A stretch of DNA of 64,000 bases, taken from Clostridiaceae bacterium Marseille-Q4145. Its GTDB lineage: Bacteria; Bacillota; Clostridia; Lachnospirales; Lachnospiraceae. The DNA lies in assembly GCA_018223365.1 (NCBI GenBank), contig JAGTTP010000001.1:1120822-1184821 (forward strand). The letters are read 5' to 3'. Of the stretch, positions 59,715 to 64,000 are shown one piece after another. The position numbers were made by a program, and so were the translations under genes. The notes beneath the pieces were generated by a model. It was not told the DNA's origin. It did not search any database and saw only the letters and a program-made list of their open reading frames with translations. Within the stretch, counting starts at the first letter, position 1. Each line of letters starts with the position of its first letter.

Positions 59715-61223
59715 TTATGCCTTATGCCCGCCGATCTGCGCATTACGGTCTTTCGCGGTTGCGCCTTCTTCAAGATTCATCGCCTTGAGGATGGAGTTCT
59801 TTCCGTACTTCTTTTTGATGGCAAGAGCCGCCTTCTGGATTTTTCTCTCACGCTCCAAAGCGGCATCCTCAGCTTTCTGCTTTTCCTCTTCGGCGGCATA
59901 GTCAGTGAAGAGGTCGAGCTGGACAGCACCGTCATTTTTCTTCGGCGCGTCCGCTTCCGGCAGGACATGATTTGCTACAACATACATACGGCGGACAAGC
60001 AGATTTTTGTCCACGATCCTGTCAAACAGCTCTGACACAGCACACATTATTTTGCGGGTAGAGGATGTGTGACCGTCGAGATTGATAGAGCCGTGCGCCT
60101 GTTTGGGAATCTCCCGACCGTAGGGGTCTTTCTCCACCGCGCCGTGATACTTTGCCCGTCGTGCCGGATCGGTCAGGTTCTCAATGTCGTAGCCGACTGT
60201 AAGAACCATCTGGTCGGTGACAAGCCCCTTGTCCACCAAGTCCAGCACAAGCAAGTCCGTCATTTCCCGGACAACCAGCTTCGCCTTCTGCGGCTCATAG
60301 GGACAGTGCAATACCTGACCGGAGCTGAGGCTGTTGGAGCTAGGACGATACGCTTTAATTGCTTCAATGGTGGTCGGTTCCCATCCCCACGCATGGTCGA
60401 TGAGCAATTCCGCATTCTTGCCAAACAGCTTGTAAAGCAAGTCCTCTTTCCGTTCGGAGCAAAGGGCAACATCGCCCATTGTGAACATCCCGTTCTGTTC
60501 AAGTTTTTTTGCAATGCCCCGACCCACGCGCCAGAAGTCTGTGAGGGGCTGATGCGTCCAAAGCTCACGCCGGAACTTCATCTCATCCAACTCTGCAATG
60601 CGGACGCCGTTTTTGTCGGCGGGGATGTGCTTCGCCACAATGTCCATTGCCACCTTGCAAAGAAAGAGATTCGTCCCAATCCCAGCGGTTGCCGTGATGC
60701 CGGTGGTCTCAAGCACATCGAGAATAATCTTCATGGCAAGGTCATGTGCCGAGAGCTTGTAAGTATTCAGGTAGTCCGTCACGTCCATGAACACCTCGTC
60801 GATAGAGTAGACTACGATGTCCTCCGGCGCGATATACTTGAGGTAGACCTGATAGATGCGGGTGCTGTACTCCATGTAGTACGCCATCCGAGGCGGCGCG
60901 ATAATAAAGTCAATCGCCAGAGACGGGTTTGCTTGCAGCTCCGAGAAGAAGTATGATGAGCCGTCCAGTCTGTGTCCCGGTGCGTCGTGCTGCCGTCCGG
61001 CGTTTGCTTCCTTCACCCGCTGCTTGACTTCAAACAGCCGTCCGCGTCCGGAGATGCCGTAGCTCTTGAGGGAGGGAGTGACGGCAAGGCAGATGGTCTT
61101 GTCCGTCCGGCTCTCATCTGCGACAACGAGGTTTGTGTCCAGAGGATCTAAGTCGCGCTCCCGGCACTCCACGGAGGCGTAGAAGGATTTTAGGTCGATT
61201 GCGATATAGGTGCGTTGCTTCAT
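59715..61223 (-). CDS. Y-family translesion DNA polymerase (UmuC/DinB-like)
   Basis: 502 residues. Catalytic carboxylates are in YIAIDLKSFYASVEC (Asp9) and YSIDEVFMDVTDYL near 135-145. The little-finger region and a lysine-rich C-terminal extension (RERKIQKAALAIKKKYG) are as in clostridial UvrX/UmuC-like proteins on elements. It copies damaged templates and may aid element establishment after transfer. AAGGAGG precedes the ATG. No LexA-type box was recognised. Confidence 0.9.
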   Translation of the reverse strand: MKQRTYIAIDLKSFYASVECRERDLDPLDTNLVVADESRTDKTICLAVTPSLKSYGISGRGRLFEVKQRVKEANAGRQHDAPGHRLDGSSYFFSELQANPSLAIDFIIAPPRMAYYMEYSTRIYQVYLKYIAPEDIVVYSIDEVFMDVTDYLNTYKLSAHDLAMKIILDVLETTGITATAGIGTNLFLCKVAMDIVAKHIPADKNGVRIAELDEMKFRRELWTHQPLTDFWRVGRGIAKKLEQNGMFTMGDVALCSERKEDLLYKLFGKNAELLIDHAWGWEPTTIEAIKAYRPSSNSLSSGQVLHCPYEPQKAKLVVREMTDLLVLDLVDKGLVTDQMVLTVGYDIENLTDPARRAKYHGAVEKDPYGREIPKQAHGSINLDGHTSSTRKIMCAVSELFDRIVDKNLLVRRMYVVANHVLPEADAPKKNDGAVQLDLFTDYAAEEEKQKAEDAALERERKIQKAALAIKKKYGKNSILKAMNLEEGATAKDRNAQIGGHKA

Positions 61224-61251
61224 CTTCTAAGCCTCCTTTTGATTCTGAGCG

Positions 61252-61452
61252 TTAATCCTTGTTTGGATTGATATTACCTTTTGTTATGATGGTTACTGCT
61301 GTTGCGCCAATCATTACTGCAACACCCAGCACACCTTTACACCCGTCTTTGAATTTCTTTGCCTGCTTATTGCGACAGGACTCGCAGCATTTATGCTTGT
61401 ATCCTTCCGGCAATGTGCGATGGCATTTTTTACATAACTTCTGTTCCATCAT
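61252..61452 (-). CDS. Small zinc-ribbon membrane protein
   Basis: 66 residues: an N-terminal four-Cys ribbon (LCKKCHRTLPEGYKHKCCESCRNKQ), a basic stretch, then one hydrophobic segment (GVLGVAVMIGATAVTIIT). GGAGG lies before ATGATG at 61452. It overlaps the end of the gene upstream by 23 nt, so the two are translationally linked. Function unknown. Confidence 0.6.
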   Translation of the reverse strand: MMEQKLCKKCHRTLPEGYKHKCCESCRNKQAKKFKDGCKGVLGVAVMIGATAVTIITKGNINPNKD

Positions 61453-62452
61453 TGTGTTCCTCCAAGAGCGTTGTCTGATCATTACATGGCAACGCGTGAA
61501 TTTTATTCTTAATTTCCGGTAGCGTTTGCGACCAGTAGTTTTCAGGTGACGGGTCTATCATATCAAGACGTTCGACAAAACCGTCCACAGCGAGATATGT
61601 GTTTTGAATGTAGTTTGCGTAGTATTGAAGGCTAACTCTTGCCGCCTCAGCTTCACCCATTTCTTGATAAGCCATTGCTTCTGCAAGAGAAACCATATTC
61701 ACGGCACAGAGGCTTTCCCGCAATTCATTCATGCGGCTATCTACTTTATCTGGAGTTGCGCCAGAAATGAGCTTTCCCCAAAACGATTCCGGCTGGTTGC
61801 GTATAAACGTAGCATTTGCACTTTGACTCTGCATCAAAAGATTTCGGCTATCCTCAGCATCAGAAGCTATCTGCATCAAAGCCAATTCTTTTAGACGCGG
61901 ATTCTGTATTGCCATTGCTTGCAACAACTTTTGTTGACAGCTATACGCAGTCGAAAGACGGTCATATTCCTGTCCTTGCCGAACTTCCTCAACGGCAATT
62001 TGCACCATCTGAATCTGTTCAGCGATCTGAGCCATCTGCATCTGCGTTGCATAATTCGTGACGGCTTGAGAAAGTTCCGGTGATAATTTCACCTTTCCAA
62101 GCGTAACTGTCGAAACGATTTTCTTTGTCTCAGGATTTATAAGGTTCGCCATCAGGGAACCGTCTTTCTTTGTCATGAGCTTTAAGGCACCGCTTGCGAT
62201 TTTTTCCTTCTGCTCATCTGTTAGAATAACCTGATAGATTTCTTCTGGTATAGCTGCTTTTACAGCAGAAATAAATGACGGTGCAGAATAAAGCGTCCGC
62301 TCAATGCGCTTGAATAATCGTTCAGCATTGCCAATCAGCGGTCTCGCAACATCAGGAACATTATCAAAGCATTCAGCGACGTCCGGTAAAATCTCTGCGT
62401 TTTCAGCAACCTCATAATCGTCGTTAGATAACACGATATTTGACTCGTCCAT
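61430..62452 (-). CDS. Unknown 340-residue helical protein
   Basis: No family recognised. Acidic N-terminus, then a basic/hydrophobic part (SALKLMTKKDGSLMANLINPETKKIVSTVTLGKV), a long Gln-rich coiled coil (AEQIQMVQIAVEEVRQGQEYDRL, about 140-215) and helical C-terminal repeats. No signal peptide or membrane segment. Paired with the small zinc-ribbon membrane protein downstream by overlap. Confidence 0.6.
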   Translation of the reverse strand: MDESNIVLSNDDYEVAENAEILPDVAECFDNVPDVARPLIGNAERLFKRIERTLYSAPSFISAVKAAIPEEIYQVILTDEQKEKIASGALKLMTKKDGSLMANLINPETKKIVSTVTLGKVKLSPELSQAVTNYATQMQMAQIAEQIQMVQIAVEEVRQGQEYDRLSTAYSCQQKLLQAMAIQNPRLKELALMQIASDAEDSRNLLMQSQSANATFIRNQPESFWGKLISGATPDKVDSRMNELRESLCAVNMVSLAEAMAYQEMGEAEAARVSLQYYANYIQNTYLAVDGFVERLDMIDPSPENYWSQTLPEIKNKIHALPCNDQTTLLEEHNDGTEVM

Positions 62453-62509
62453 ATTGACACCCAGCCTTTCTTAGATTTCATAACATGGCTTGTAAATAAC
62501 GCGAACCAG

Positions 62510-63547
62510 TTATGCGCCGATCAAGCTCTGGTCAAAGGCAAACAGAGCCTCGTTGATCTCAAAGACGTTATAGTTCCCATGCTCCACGAAATACTCCACG
62601 ATGATGTCAAACTTGTTGGAGTGGGAGAGTGCAAAGCCCGCCTTCATGAGCATATCCTTCATTTCGGAAAGTGGTAGCTCAAGGGCAACGGCAAACGCAA
62701 TGACTGTGGGTTTGGAAGGCTTATAGGACTTGTCCGAGCGGATCTTCGAGAAGAGCTTCCGGTCAATGTTCGCCTTCTTGTAGCACTGTGCGTCCGTCAT
62801 GCCGCGCTCGTCAATCTTCCGCAGCAGCATCTCCGAAAAGCTCTCATCGATCTGTCCCAGTGCATCGTTAAGAGTTGCTGCCTTTTTGGAGCCAACTGCC
62901 ATAGGAGCTGCGAGCTTTTCAATAGCTTCATCGCAAACGGATGACTCGCAGGGCATCGGCTCGTCCATCCGGAAGGCGCTTATTCTGCGCAACCGCTCGG
63001 AACGACTATCGGTATGCTCATCCACATAGCGGTCATCTATGTACGCTGCAATATCGGCAAACAGCTTGCCGCTGATCTGATAGGCATTGCGGTCGAAGAT
63101 GACGATGTACACCGTCATTTCGTTTTCGAGAAGGAAACTGCTGATGGTATCAATCGCAACCTTGAGAGCCTGATCCTTCGGATAGCCGAAAATGCCGGAG
63201 GAAATCAGCGGGAACGCAACCGACTCGCAGCCGTATTCCTTCGCCAGCATGAGCGAAGTCTGATAGCATGAGATCAGCCGTTCGCGCTCACCATGCCGTC
63301 CGTCATACCAGCGCGGACCTACTGCGTGAATGACATATTTGCAGGGCAGCTTATAGCCCTTCGTGATTTTTGCGCTCCCGGTCTTACAGCCGTGGAGCGT
63401 TTCACATTCCGCCAGCAGCTCCGGTCCTGCAGCGCGATGAATACAGCCGTCCACACCGCCGCCACCCAGCAGCGACTCGTTGGCAGCGTTGACGATGGCG
63501 TCCACCTTCATTTTTGTGATGTCATTTCTGACGATTTGAAGCGGCAT
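62510..63547 (-). CDS. Macro-domain protein with a C-terminal helical/HTH-like domain
   Basis: About 345 residues from ATG 63547 (GGGAGG 8 nt upstream). The macro domain covers residues 1-165: [39 protein letters not shown] and [16 protein letters not shown], residues that bind and often hydrolyse ADP-ribose. The C-terminal 150 ([45 protein letters not shown]) resemble a Cro-type helix-turn-helix. It may reverse ADP-ribosylation or sense it. Confidence 0.85.
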   Translation of the reverse strand: MPLQIVRNDITKMKVDAIVNAANESLLGGGGVDGCIHRAAGPELLAECETLHGCKTGSAKITKGYKLPCKYVIHAVGPRWYDGRHGERERLISCYQTSLMLAKEYGCESVAFPLISSGIFGYPKDQALKVAIDTISSFLLENEMTVYIVIFDRNAYQISGKLFADIAAYIDDRYVDEHTDSRSERLRRISAFRMDEPMPCESSVCDEAIEKLAAPMAVGSKKAATLNDALGQIDESFSEMLLRKIDERGMTDAQCYKKANIDRKLFSKIRSDKSYKPSKPTVIAFAVALELPLSEMKDMLMKAGFALSHSNKFDIIVEYFVEHGNYNVFEINEALFAFDQSLIGA

Positions 63548-63567
63548 GATCAAGCCCTCCCATTCGG

Positions 63568-64000
63568 TTACTTCGCGCCGGTCAGCAGCTTGTCCAGCGG
63601 GATTCTTTCCGGGTATTTTCCCTCGGTCAGAATGTCATATAAATACCTGTTATCCAGAATCATATCATCCCGGATAAGCTGCCAGTTTGCCTTTTTCCTG
63701 AAAAACACCTTGAAGATCAGAAAGTTCATGATCGCCCCAATTACCGGCGTTGTCATACCGAAAGCCTCGGTGTGAGAGAAATGGCATCCTGTTTCAGTTC
63801 TTTTTCCTTCAAAGGTGATGAACGCCGTCTTTTTGTCGCTCTGGAATACAATGCGGAAGTGGTTCTCATCCTGTTCGCATTTCGTAATCGTGCCTGTCAC
63901 ATCGTAGTCCAGCCCCATAACAATCTCGCGGAAGCGGACCTTGCTTCCCGCATGATAGTTCCCGTTATAGAGATTGCATTCGATGTGGTAGGGACTCCAT
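63568..64000 (-). CDS. Unknown protein, N-terminus beyond the right edge
   Basis: The frame is open to the window edge on the minus strand: it reads [14 protein letters not shown] before the internal Met at 63918, so the gene is truncated by the window. The visible part is beta-rich ([32 protein letters not shown]) then helical ([19 protein letters not shown]), ending in a Leu/Lys-rich tail. It lies 14 bp upstream of the macro-domain gene's ribosome-binding site. No family is recognised. Confidence 0.6.
   Translation of the reverse strand, partial: WSPYHIECNLYNGNYHAGSKVRFREIVMGLDYDVTGTITKCEQDENHFRIVFQSDKKTAFITFEGKRTETGCHFSHTEAFGMTTPVIGAIMNFLIFKVFFRKKANWQLIRDDMILDNRYLYDILTEGKYPERIPLDKLLTGAK

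Overview
The window looks like a spore-forming Clostridia chromosome, most likely Lachnospiraceae, into which a large conjugative element of the Tn1549/CTn type has inserted. The evidence is a conserved run peptidyl-tRNA hydrolase (pth), mfd, two PrsA/SurA-like lipoproteins and nicotinate phosphoribosyltransferase, then the first 12 codons of spoVT. The spoVT reading frame is lost and element genes begin within about 250 bp. No rRNA, tRNA or CRISPR array was recognised.

Layout. 1-4.7 kb is AT-rich and decayed: a methyltransferase-like C-terminus, a lantibiotic-immunity ABC ATPase joined by deletion to the last 65 residues of its histidine kinase, two XRE regulators, a phage portal remnant, and an intact RelB/ParE-type toxin-antitoxin pair with a palindromic operator. 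4.8-14.8 kb is ordinary housekeeping chromosome. 15.0 kb to the right edge is the element; its right end and its own integrase are not in view.

Element, plus strand (15.3-38.7 kb): a replication-initiator-like winged-helix protein, PcfB, the VirD4 coupling protein, two identical Maff2 proteins, VirB6-like, an MT-A70 methyltransferase, an XF1762 family protein, PrgI (VirB3-like), VirB4, a second DNA methyltransferase, an NlpC/P60 wall hydrolase, DUF4315 and DUF4366 proteins, topoisomerase III, a PAPS-reductase-like ATPPase, an ArdC-like antirestriction protein, a protein with a MutS-I-like segment, a transfer-assisting protein and an ArdA fusion. Many of these genes overlap by a few bases. Hairpins punctuate the array.

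Element, minus strand (39-53.4 kb): a defence island. In transcription order it holds mcrB, mcrC, a NYN-domain gene, hsdR, hsdM, an expressed hsdS, three silent hsdS cassettes and a tyrosine recombinase. Repeats at the start, middle and end of the hsdS units make this a specificity-switching locus. An IS110-family insertion with a long 5' non-coding region sits directly upstream of mcrB. Then, still on the minus strand, come the MOB_P-type relaxase, MobC, a candidate oriT, SIMPL-domain and vWA genes, YolD, a GNAT enzyme, a Y-family polymerase, two unknown genes, a macro-domain protein and a truncated gene at the edge.

How it works together: the T4SS, relaxase and topoisomerase would move the element; ArdA, ArdC and the orphan methyltransferases would protect it on entry; the McrBC/NYN/type I RM island would defend the resident host. 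The most notable unexplained signal is a shared C-terminal tail on four otherwise unrelated element proteins (PcfB, ArdC-like, MutS-I-like, ArdA fusion), possibly a docking or secretion signal for the coupling protein.
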